Source of the DNA: Pyxidicoccus xibeiensis
GTDB taxonomy: Bacteria > Myxococcota > Myxococcia > Myxococcales > Myxococcaceae
Reading direction: 5' to 3'
NCBI RefSeq assembly: GCF_024198175.1
Contig: NZ_JAJVKV010000015.1
Span: forward strand, 1 to 64,000
Length of the DNA: 64,000 nucleotides
Shown: positions 35,868 to 43,438 of the stretch, piece after piece
How the letters are laid out: every line of letters starts with the position of its first letter
How positions within the stretch are numbered: the first letter of the stretch is position 1
The notes under the pieces: model-generated
What the model saw: only the letters and a program-made list of their open reading frames with translations
What the model was told of the DNA's origin: nothing
Database searches by the model: none
Program-made: the position numbers and the translations under genes

Positions 35868-36944
35868 TCAGGGACCGCCTGGGGCCTCGCTGGCCGCGGG
35901 CGAAGGCGGCGCGCCGGTCTTCTGGCGCTCCAGCCAGGGCTGGTAGTAGCGGGTCAGGAAGTCCTGCTTGTAGTCGCGGTACGAGCTGATGGCGCCGAGC
36001 CAGGCCCAGCTGCGGATGAAGAGCCACGCCAGGTCGAGCTGGTACGGCAGGAAGCCGCTGCGGGCCCCGCTCGGGTAGAGGTGGTGGTTGTTGTGCCACT
36101 CCCCGGCGACGAAGCCCGGCCAGAGCTGGTTGATGGACTGGTCGCGGGTGTTGAAGTCCACGCCGTCACGGCGCCGGTCCTTGCCCCCGCCGTGCCCGTC
36201 GTAGTTGAACGTCCGCACGCCGATGGCCCACACGCCGGACATGCCGAAGAGGGCCAGCGCGAGCGGGTGACCGCCGATGAGGAAGAACACGCCGTACCAG
36301 AACGCCCAGCTCAGGGCGAAGTGCGCCACCGTGTACCCCGGATGGCAGAGCGAGCCCCACTTCTGGTACTGCTCATAGCTGTTCAGGTGCACGCCCGTGT
36401 GCTTCATCAGCTTGCAGGCGTGCTCGTAGTCCTTGCGGTCCAGGTTCTTGTTGATGCCCTGGTGCGTCACGTCCGCGAGGAAGCAGTAGAGCCACCCGGC
36501 GCGCGCGTTGTACGGGTCCCCGGGCTGCTCCACGAGGCTGTGGTGCACGTGGTGCGAGATGACGTAGGCCTCGTCCACGACAATCTTCGGCACCAGGTTG
36601 CGGCACAGCTCGCGGAAGAACGCGTTCTTGAACTGGTACGCGCCGTGGGTCGAGTACCGGTGCAGCCAGATGGTGCCGTGGGTGCCCAGCACCACCATGC
36701 TGTAGACGAACCCCAGCGCCAGCAGCCCCCAGCTGAAGTGGTACATGAAGAAGAGGGCCAGGGGGATGCCGAAGCTCAGGCTCGTCACCCAGCTGAACAG
36801 CGCCACCCAGTTCTTCCGGGTCCGGAAGATGTTCAGCTTGGAGAAGAACTCCGCGAAGATCTCCCGGTGGGTGGGGACATAGAGCTGGCCGTTTCTCTCG
36901 AAGCCGTAGCTCGGTGGGTCCAGTACGCGATCCAAGAAGGCCAT
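35868..36944 (-). CDS. Membrane fatty-acid (acyl-CoA delta-9 type) desaturase
   Basis: 358 residues with 4-5 membrane helices. The three histidine boxes that bind the di-iron centre are all present: HRYSTH, HHVHH and EWHNNHH. Together with HGTIWLHRYSTHGAY they fit the stearoyl-CoA desaturase branch, although the H-box 1 spacing and N-terminal 60 residues resemble bacterial DesC-like enzymes. It introduces a double bond into membrane lipid acyl chains. It is divergent from the LamG gene; an inverted repeat lies 28-56 bp upstream of its start. Confidence 0.88.
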   Translation of the reverse strand: MAFLDRVLDPPSYGFERNGQLYVPTHREIFAEFFSKLNIFRTRKNWVALFSWVTSLSFGIPLALFFMYHFSWGLLALGFVYSMVVLGTHGTIWLHRYSTHGAYQFKNAFFRELCRNLVPKIVVDEAYVISHHVHHSLVEQPGDPYNARAGWLYCFLADVTHQGINKNLDRKDYEHACKLMKHTGVHLNSYEQYQKWGSLCHPGYTVAHFALSWAFWYGVFFLIGGHPLALALFGMSGVWAIGVRTFNYDGHGGGKDRRRDGVDFNTRDQSINQLWPGFVAGEWHNNHHLYPSGARSGFLPYQLDLAWLFIRSWAWLGAISSYRDYKQDFLTRYYQPWLERQKTGAPPSPAASEAPGGP

Positions 36945-36971
36945 GCGGTTCCTAGGGTTGTGCCTGTCAAC

Positions 36972-37000
36972 CTCGTACCTTCAACACCATGCCGTACGAG
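36972..37000. promoter_or_regulatory. Inverted repeat upstream of the desaturase gene
   Basis: CTCGTAC (36972-36978) and GTACGAG (36994-37000) are perfect 7-bp arms separated by 15 bp, located 28 bp before the desaturase start. This is a plausible operator for a dimeric regulator (TetR/GntR-type) controlling the desaturase-amidase unit. TTGACA on the minus strand (36970-36965) abuts it. Confidence 0.4.
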
Positions 37001-37182
37001 AAGTGTTACGGGGCCCGGACTCTTTCACACTCCGAGAGCATCCGCTCGAAAGCCTTCGGGAAATCGCCCGCTGGAGGACGCCTGCTCGGAGGGCGCGGGC
37101 GGGTAGCCCTGCGCCGAGGCGCTCGACTACCCTCGCGCTCCCAGTTTCAGGGAAAACCGTAGCACTGAGGAGACGCCAGGCA

Positions 37183-37911
37183 ATGAAGACACGACGGGGA
37201 CAGGTGGTGACGAGTGCATCCATGGCGGTGCTGCTGCTCGGACCGCTGGCGGCGGGCGCGGTGAGCCAGAAGCTGCGTTACCGGTTCGACACGGTGACGA
37301 ACCCGGTCACCACCGTGGTGGACGACAGCGGCAAGGGCCACACCGGCACCGTCCAGACGGCCAACGGGGCCACGGTGGTACCCGTCACCGGCTACGAGGG
37401 ACAGGGCGTGAAGTTCCCCGGCGTCTGTGTGGGCACCACCTGCCCGAAGGCCGACATCACCAGCCCGGACAAGGCGGACCTGAACCCGGGCCTGGCCCTG
37501 TTCACCTTCGGCCTGCGGGTGCGCGTCACGCTGGCGGAGCTGAGCAGCGACCATGGCTCCAACCTCCTGCAGAAGGGGCTGGCCAGCACCGCGCAGTGGA
37601 AGCTGCAGTTGGATGACGCCGTCACCGGCAGGCCGAGCTGCGTGGTGCGCACCACCGGCGGCGCCACCCCCATCATCGCGAAGTCCGCGGTGGGCGTGGC
37701 GGACGGCACCTGGCACAAGGTCTCCTGCCAGCGCACCAGCACCACGCTGACCATCCTCATCGACAACGTCGCCCAGGGCAGCGAGCTCATCCCGCCCGAT
37801 TACGACATCAGCCCGGTGGGCCAGCCGGTCACCATCGGCGCCAAGAGCGTGGGCAACAACAACGACCAGTTCCACGGCGCCATCGACGACGTCTACTTCA
37901 ACATCGACTGA
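37183..37911 (+). CDS. Secreted single-domain LamG-like protein
   Basis: 242 residues. The signal peptide ends near AAGAVS (~26). The rest is one concanavalin-like LamG sandwich: LRYRFDTVTNPVTTVVDDSGKG, FTFGLRVRVTL, DGTWHKVSCQRTSTTLTILID and HGAIDDVYFNID. There are no catalytic residues; binding of sugars or matrix is the usual role. The ATG at 37183 follows TGAGGAGACG. It is unrelated in sequence to the larger LamG protein at 8.2-10.7 kb apart from the fold. Confidence 0.75.
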   Translation: MKTRRGQVVTSASMAVLLLGPLAAGAVSQKLRYRFDTVTNPVTTVVDDSGKGHTGTVQTANGATVVPVTGYEGQGVKFPGVCVGTTCPKADITSPDKADLNPGLALFTFGLRVRVTLAELSSDHGSNLLQKGLASTAQWKLQLDDAVTGRPSCVVRTTGGATPIIAKSAVGVADGTWHKVSCQRTSTTLTILIDNVAQGSELIPPDYDISPVGQPVTIGAKSVGNNNDQFHGAIDDVYFNID

Positions 37912-37974
37912 CGCGGCGGAGGGCGCGCAAACAGGCGCAAGAACCGGGCTGCCCCCGTGCGCTCCCTCCCCTAT

Positions 37975-38016
37975 CTGTCTCCAGGAGCCGGGCCCCCGGG
38001 CCCCTTCTGGAGACAG
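37975..38016 (+). promoter_or_regulatory. Long hairpin over the ribosome site of the aldo/keto reductase gene
   Basis: CTGTCTCCAG (37975-37984) is perfectly complementary to CTGGAGACAG (38007-38016), with a GC-rich inner stem made from CCGGGCCC repeats. The only Shine-Dalgarno-like GGAG before the ATG at 38022 (38009-38012) lies inside the 3' arm, so folding would hide it. It may also be the terminator of the LamG gene. Confidence 0.5.
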
Positions 38017-38021
38017 ACGAC

Positions 38022-39134
38022 ATGACGACCGGCCACATCGATTCCCTGGCGAAGTACCACCTTCTCGGCCACACGGGGCTGCGGGTGAGCCCGCTGGCGC
38101 TGGGCACCATGACCTTCGGCACCGACTGGGGCTGGGGCAACCCGGAGGACGTCGCGCACGGCCTCCTCGCGCGCTACCTGGACGCGGGCGGCAACTACCT
38201 CGACACCGCGGATGCGTACACGTCCGGCTCGAGCGAGCGCATCATCGGCGACTTCTTCGCGAAGCACGGCGGGAGGGACAGGGCCGTCATCGGCACCAAG
38301 TTCTCGGCGAATGCCTCCCCGGGTGACCCCAACGCGGGCGGCAACGGGCGCAAGAACATCCTCCGCGCGCTCGAAGGCTCGCTGCGTCGCCTGAAGACGG
38401 ACTACGTGGACCTGTACACGCTCCACGTCTGGGACGGCCTGACGCCCGTGGAGGAGGTGATGCAGACGCTCACCACGCTCGTGCGCGAGGGGAAGGTCCG
38501 CTACGTCGGCTTCTCCGACGTGCCGGCGTGGTACTTCGCTCGCGCGCAGACGCTCGCGGAGCGGCACGGTTGGGAGAAGGTCTGCGCGCTGCAGCTCGAG
38601 TACTCGCTCGCGGAGCGCAGCCTCGAGCGCGAGCACCTCCCCGCCGCGCTCGCCCTGGGCGCCGCCATCACCCCGTGGAGTCCGCTGGCCGGCGGGCTCC
38701 TCACGGGCAAGTACACGCGCGACGGCGCGAAGCCGAAGGGAGAGGGCCGGGCCCACGCTCTGCTGGCCAGTGGCAACCCGGTGGCCGACAAGTTCCTGCA
38801 GGAGCGCCCCTGGGCGCTCGTCGCGGAGCTGGTCGCCGTCGCGAAGGAGGTGGAGCGCACGCCGGCCCAGGTGGCGCTCAACTGGGTGGCGACGCGCCCG
38901 GGAGTGGCCTCCACCATCATCGGCGCGAGCAGCCTGGCGCAGTTGGAGGGCAACCTGCATGCGCTGGACTTCACCCTGCCGCCGGCGCTCTCCGCCCGGT
39001 TGGAGGCCGTGAGCCGCCCCGAGCTCATCCACCCGTACGTGTTCTTCCAGAACCCGTTCTTCACCAAGGGCATGCTCGCCGGCAACACCGACGTGCGCGC
39101 CGAGCCAGCTTGGTTCCGGGGCGACGCCCGGTAG
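38022..39134 (+). CDS. Aldo/keto reductase
   Basis: 370 residues, cytoplasmic (alpha/beta)8 NADPH-dependent oxidoreductase. The catalytic tetrad is visible: Asp61 and Tyr66 in NYLDTADAYTSG, Lys93 in GTKFS, His135 in YTLHVWD. The cofactor end TIIGASSLAQLEGNL is present. It belongs to the broad YhdN/Tas-like bacterial group; the substrate is unknown. Oddity: the last 25 codons including the stop (from about GNTDVRAEPAWF) are repeated four more times downstream in the same frame. Confidence 0.9.
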   Translation: MTTGHIDSLAKYHLLGHTGLRVSPLALGTMTFGTDWGWGNPEDVAHGLLARYLDAGGNYLDTADAYTSGSSERIIGDFFAKHGGRDRAVIGTKFSANASPGDPNAGGNGRKNILRALEGSLRRLKTDYVDLYTLHVWDGLTPVEEVMQTLTTLVREGKVRYVGFSDVPAWYFARAQTLAERHGWEKVCALQLEYSLAERSLEREHLPAALALGAAITPWSPLAGGLLTGKYTRDGAKPKGEGRAHALLASGNPVADKFLQERPWALVAELVAVAKEVERTPAQVALNWVATRPGVASTIIGASSLAQLEGNLHALDFTLPPALSARLEAVSRPELIHPYVFFQNPFFTKGMLAGNTDVRAEPAWFRGDAR

Positions 39135-39435
39135 GCCCCGAAGGACGTGCGCGTGCACGCCACCAATACAGACGTGCGCGCCGAGCCAGCGTGGTCCCCG
39201 GACCGCTCCCGGTAGTCCACAAAGGACATTCGCACCGGCAACACCGATGTGCGCGCCAAGCCAGCCTGGTTCTGGGAATGCTCCCGGTAGACCACAAAGG
39301 ACATGCGCACCGGCAACATCGGTGTGCGCGCCAAGCGAGCCTGGTTCTGGGAATGCTCCCGGTAAACCACAAAGGACATGCGCACCGGCAACACCGATGT
39401 GCGCGCCGAGCCGGCCTGGTCCCGGCGGCACACGC
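39060..39435 (+). repeat. Array of ~75-bp in-frame repeats copied from the 3' end of the aldo/keto reductase gene
   Basis: Five copies of a unit whose core encodes GNTDVRAEPAW recur at about 39081, 39162, 39237, 39312 and 39387. The periods are 81, 75, 75 and 75 bp, all multiples of three. Copy 1 is the authentic C-terminus of the reductase. Copies 2-4 each keep a stop codon (TAG, TAG, TAA) at the equivalent place, and copy 5 decays after AEPAW. The middle copies differ from one another by only a few bases, implying recent tandem duplication or ongoing homogenisation. Confidence 0.85.
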
Positions 39436-39558
39436 GGAACTCTGCTCGCGCGCCCCCGGAGAGTCCGGGACGCGCGGGCAGGTCCCGAGGAACGTCCGTG
39501 GAAATCACCTCGGGGGTCATCCCCGCGAGTGCCCCTGAGCGGCATCGCGGGAGAATGA

Positions 39559-41559
39559 ATGACGAAGCACCTTCTGAAGTTCCTGTTCATGGCGCTGTCG
39601 GGACTGGCCCTGAGCGGCTGCGCCGAAGCCATGGAGCCCCCCTCCACTCAGGACGTCCGGCGCCCGAGAGCGAAGCGCATCCCCGGCCGCTACATCGTCG
39701 TGCTCAAGCCGACCCCGGAGGCTGGGCACGTCCAGTCGGCGAGCGTTCGGCAACAGGCAGCGGACGTCGCGCGTCAGCATGGCGCGAAGGTGAGGCACAC
39801 CTATGCCCGCGCGCTACGCGGCTTCGTGGCCGACGTGGAGGCCGACCGCGTGGAGGCCCTGCGCCAGGATGCCCGCGTGGCCCTGGTCGAGCAGGACGCC
39901 ATCGTCCGGAGGACGAGCGTCACTTGGGGCCTGGACCGCATCGACCAGGAGGACCTGCCGCTCGACGGCACCTACAGCTCCGCGCTGACAGGCGCGGGAG
40001 TCCATGCCTATGTCATCGACACGGGCATCCGTCACACCCATACGGAGTTCCAGGGACGGCTGGGCGAGGGCTTCGACGCGGTGGAGCCGGGAGGTGCGGC
40101 GGAGGACTGTGACGGCCATGGGACGCATGTGGCCGGGACGCTGGGCGGGAGCACCTGGGGTGTCGCGAAGCGGGTGACGCTGCACGCGGTACGCGTCCTG
40201 GACTGCGATGGCGAGGGCACGATGTCCACAGTCATCGCGGGCCTGGACTGGGTCGCGGCCCACCATGTCCCGCCCGCGGTGGCAAACCTGAGCCTGGGCT
40301 TCGAGCCGTCCGAGGCACTGGACCAGGCCGTCCGCAATCTCGTTGCGGCGGGCGTCACCACCGTCGTGGCCGCTGGCAACGACAACCTCGACGCCTGCAA
40401 CGAGTCTCCCGCACGCACCGCCGAAGCCATCACCGTGGGTGCCACCGGAGACACGGACTTCCGGGCGGGCTTCTCCAACCACGGTCCCTGCGTCGACCTC
40501 TTCGCGCCGGGCAATGACATCCCCTCCGCCTGGAACACCGACGACACGGCCACCGAGGTTCTCTCCGGGACCTCCATGGCCGCGCCCCATGTGGCCGGCG
40601 CCGCCGCGCTCTTCCTGGAGACCCGCCCCTCTGCCGCTCCCGAGCAAGTGGCTGCGGCGCTGGTGGGCAACGCCACCCCGGGCCGGGTGTCGCTCGCGGG
40701 GCGCGGCTCGCCCGACCTGCTGCTCCACACCGGCTTCAATCCCACGAGTCGCGACGCGAACCCGCCGTGGGTGTGGCTCATCGTCCCCGGAGCCGGCAGG
40801 CCGCTGAAGGGCACCGTGCGGCTCCTGCCGCTCGCCTTCGACGACGCTGGCATCCACCGCGTGGACTACTGGGTCAACGGCCGGCTTCGCGCAAGCGCCA
40901 CGTCCGCTCCTTTCGAGTTCCCCTGGGACACCACGCGGGAACTCCCCGGTCCGGCTACGGTGAAGGCCCGGGTGTTCGACACGTCGTACAACACCCGCTG
41001 GAGCGCACCGGTCTCCGTCACTGTGCGCAACCCCGGCTTCGCCGAGCCCGACCCGGTGCGAGGAGCACCGCGATGCGGGACCGTGGCCACCTCCTGCGAC
41101 ACCGGGGTGCTCGTGAACGGCCGGGGCGTCGTAGGCCCCGAGCTCCATGCCCCGAACACGATTGCGTCGAGCTGCCCTGACGGAGACAGCGGCGACGGCA
41201 CCTACCTGCAGCTCGAGTCGCTGGAGCGGCTCCGTGTTGCCACCGTGGATGGCGGTCCGTTCGCACCTGGAAAGCAGGTGACCGTCACCGCGAGCGTCTG
41301 GGCCCTCTTCTCCTTGGACACGCTGGACCTCTTCCACGCGCCGGATGCGAACGCGCCCGTGTGGACGCATCTCGCCCGGCTCAGCCCGGCGGAGGCGGGC
41401 AGCCAGGAACTCACCGCCACCTTCACCCTGCCCGACGGTGACGTGCAGGCCTTCCGGGGCGTCTTCGGGTTCACCGCACAGGTGCCCTCCAGCTGTGTCG
41501 CGGGTGGCTATACCGACCATGACGACCTGATCTTCGCGGTGGGCCGGCGAGCCAGATAG
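39559..41559 (+). CDS. Secreted subtilisin-family (S8, proteinase K-like) serine protease
   Basis: 666 residues. A lipoprotein-type signal (SGLALSGC) is followed by an I9 propeptide (~42-118, RYIVVLKP to VALVEQD). The catalytic domain ~125-385 has Asp154 (VIDTG), His187 (DGHGTHVAG), oxyanion AAGNDN and Ser339 (GTSMAAPHVAG). A C-terminal extension of ~280 residues contains an Ig-like Big domain (IHRVDYWVNGRLRASATSAPFEFPWDT) and a beta-rich end with paired Cys. It is an extracellular or surface protease for protein degradation. The ATG at 39559 follows GGGAGAATGA. It lies downstream of the repeat array. Confidence 0.92.
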   Translation: MTKHLLKFLFMALSGLALSGCAEAMEPPSTQDVRRPRAKRIPGRYIVVLKPTPEAGHVQSASVRQQAADVARQHGAKVRHTYARALRGFVADVEADRVEALRQDARVALVEQDAIVRRTSVTWGLDRIDQEDLPLDGTYSSALTGAGVHAYVIDTGIRHTHTEFQGRLGEGFDAVEPGGAAEDCDGHGTHVAGTLGGSTWGVAKRVTLHAVRVLDCDGEGTMSTVIAGLDWVAAHHVPPAVANLSLGFEPSEALDQAVRNLVAAGVTTVVAAGNDNLDACNESPARTAEAITVGATGDTDFRAGFSNHGPCVDLFAPGNDIPSAWNTDDTATEVLSGTSMAAPHVAGAAALFLETRPSAAPEQVAAALVGNATPGRVSLAGRGSPDLLLHTGFNPTSRDANPPWVWLIVPGAGRPLKGTVRLLPLAFDDAGIHRVDYWVNGRLRASATSAPFEFPWDTTRELPGPATVKARVFDTSYNTRWSAPVSVTVRNPGFAEPDPVRGAPRCGTVATSCDTGVLVNGRGVVGPELHAPNTIASSCPDGDSGDGTYLQLESLERLRVATVDGGPFAPGKQVTVTASVWALFSLDTLDLFHAPDANAPVWTHLARLSPAEAGSQELTATFTLPDGDVQAFRGVFGFTAQVPSSCVAGGYTDHDDLIFAVGRRAR

Positions 41560-41877
41560 GTCGCCAGAAGTCCTCCGAAACGACGCCGGCCCAGCTGGGA
41601 GCAACCCGTGCCCGGGGCGCTGCCGCATCGTCTCCGGCATCAAGTGGAGGGGCTGTCAATGGGCCACAACGGCGTGCGAGCGGACGCCAACGCGGGGCCG
41701 CGAGAAGAGGCCCCTCTGGGCGAACCTCCGGTCAGCCCTGTCTGGCTGTCCGACAGGTTTGCGAGGTCCAAGGCCGGAGCCCCCACCTGCCCCGTCGGCG
41801 ACGAGGGCGGCTCGCCCGCGTCCATGTCAGCCCCCCGTGCTGTGATGGCGGGAGCCTGGACGAGGAGGGCGACGGTG
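41560..41877 (+). other. Intergenic region with CTGTC-C-GACAG palindrome
   Basis: 318 bp before the GntR-type gene. The open frame here (to 41608) lacks a ribosome site and coding character. A perfect palindrome CTGTCCGACAG is at 41746-41756, related to elements at 121-143, 196-218 and 42875-42889. No promoter was recognised. Confidence 0.45.
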
Positions 41878-43125
41878 ATGGGGCGCGTGGGGCTCGTTGG
41901 TTACGTTGAGGAGCAGCTCGAGCGTGCGATTGCGCTGGGGAGACTGCCAAGGAGCGGGCAGCTTGCCTCGGAGGAGAAGCTGGCGCGCAGCTACGGGGTG
42001 AGCCGGAGCACCGTGCGGGAGGCGCTGCGGCGGCTGGCAGCACGGGGCCTGGTGGTACAGCACTCCGGGCGCAAGACGCGCGCGGTGGCACTGGACGAGT
42101 CAGTGACGCTGGAGAACATGGGCCTGGCGTTTCATGACGAGCGCTCCGCGGACGGCAGGCGGCTGCTGGAGGGCTACTTCTGCCTCAAACGGCAGCTGGT
42201 GGTGGAACTGCTGGCCGACTGCTGCGCGACCGCCTCTGCGACGGCCCTGGGCCAGCTGGGTGACGCCTGCTTCGCATTGTGGACCGCGGCACGCTGGGAG
42301 TCCGATGAACGCTGCGCTCAGTTGGAATTCGACTTGCTGAGGTTGGCTGCCCGGGCTGCGGACCGTCCCGGGCATCTGCTGCTCGTCCAATCGATGCAGA
42401 GGGGCTTGTCGAGCCTCGTCGCCCGGGGAGTGCCCCTCATGGACAGCGAGTCGCTGCGCCAGTGGGCCTGCTGCGCGATGGGCGCCCTGCGGGAGCGAGA
42501 CGCGGAGGCGCTCACTCACGAGCTACCGGTGTTGATGAGGGCTTGCGATGAGCGCGTGCTCGGCCGTCTCGCGCCAGCCTCCGAGGGCAGCGCCGTGCCC
42601 GAGGCAGCCCCTTGCCACCGTGAGGGAGCCCTTCCCGTAGAGCCGGACGGCGAAACGCCGTGTCGATTTGACCTGGGGCGCCCCAGCGAGTCCGGCAGCG
42701 ACGTAGAGCCGGACGGCGGAACGCCGTGTCAATCCAACCTGGGGCGCCCCAGCGAGTCCGGCAGCGACGTAGAGCCGGACGACGGAACGCCGTGTCAATC
42801 CAACTTGGGGCGCCCCAGCGAGTCCGGCAGCGAGTGCGCCGCGGAGAGACTGCCCGGCGCGCCCTTGCCCACCCTGTCCGACTGTCGGACGGGTTCGTGC
42901 GCTTCGCCGCCGGAAGGGGGGCTCTCTCCCGAGACTCCCCGTGTCGACTCCCTCGGCCCCACCCGCTTCGCCCCCCAGGCCTCCCCATTCACCACCACAC
43001 CGGTGAGCCGCGCGCCTCTCGAACTCCCACTGCCCACGCTCCAGGACAGCCTGCCTCGTGAGTGGCCAGAGCCCGTTGCATCCTCCTCGCGGATGAAGGT
43101 CGGCATCCCCTTCCCTGAGGGATAA
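41878..43125 (+). CDS. GntR/FadR-type transcriptional regulator with long repetitive C-terminus
   Basis: 415 residues. An N-terminal winged helix (~5-75) has the GntR pattern LASEEKLARSYGVSRSTVREALRRLAARGL. A helical FCD-like ligand domain occupies ~85-235. The remaining ~170 residues are low-complexity and contain three tandem 22-residue units with GTPCQSNLGRPSESGS. The start ATG 41878 follows GAGGAGGG at 41862-41869; GTG 41875 is adjacent. Target and ligand are unknown. The disordered tail is not typical of the family and appears to be a repeat expansion. Confidence 0.8.
   Translation: MGRVGLVGYVEEQLERAIALGRLPRSGQLASEEKLARSYGVSRSTVREALRRLAARGLVVQHSGRKTRAVALDESVTLENMGLAFHDERSADGRRLLEGYFCLKRQLVVELLADCCATASATALGQLGDACFALWTAARWESDERCAQLEFDLLRLAARAADRPGHLLLVQSMQRGLSSLVARGVPLMDSESLRQWACCAMGALRERDAEALTHELPVLMRACDERVLGRLAPASEGSAVPEAAPCHREGALPVEPDGETPCRFDLGRPSESGSDVEPDGGTPCQSNLGRPSESGSDVEPDDGTPCQSNLGRPSESGSECAAERLPGAPLPTLSDCRTGSCASPPEGGLSPETPRVDSLGPTRFAPQASPFTTTPVSRAPLELPLPTLQDSLPREWPEPVASSSRMKVGIPFPEG
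42637..42834 (+). repeat. Three 66-bp in-frame tandem repeats in the GntR-type gene
   Basis: Units at 42637-42702, 42703-42768 and 42769-42834 begin GTAGAGCCGGACG. Copies 2 and 3 are nearly identical; copy 1 differs at about six positions. The unit keeps the frame, adding 22 residues per copy. A nested GTCCGAC-T-GTCGGAC palindrome follows at 42875-42889. Confidence 0.9.
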
Positions 43126-43170
43126 CGCACGACCCCGCGAACCCGACGCGCATCGACGAAGAAGGTAGCG

Positions 43171-43293
43171 ATGAGCGTGGAGCCCCAGGGGAAGAAGCCG
43201 AAGACGAAGCAGGTGAGCTTTCCGCACGGGATGAACACCCCTCCGCAAGGGCGCCATCCCGGGCTGCTGCGAGCTCGTGGTCCCGTGACGTAG
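43171..43293 (+). CDS. Possible 40-residue basic peptide
   Basis: An ATG at 43171 preceded by GAAGAAGG opens a 40-codon frame ending TAG at 43291-43293. The peptide is Lys/Arg/Pro-rich (GKKPKTKQVSFPHG) and unlike any family I know. The surrounding 313-bp gap (43126-43438) shows nothing else. GC-rich DNA makes short frames common, so this is a weak candidate. Confidence 0.25.
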   Translation: MSVEPQGKKPKTKQVSFPHGMNTPPQGRHPGLLRARGPVT

Positions 43294-43438
43294 CGACGCC
43301 TCGGGACACGCAGGGACACCGGGGGGACGGCGCACGCGCGTCGCCCTCCCCCGCGGCGTTTCGTGAGGTTTGACCCGAAATGAGGGCTTCGTCGCTCTCT
43401 TCGCATGGGCACCTCATCGTTCCTGAAAGGCAACCCTC

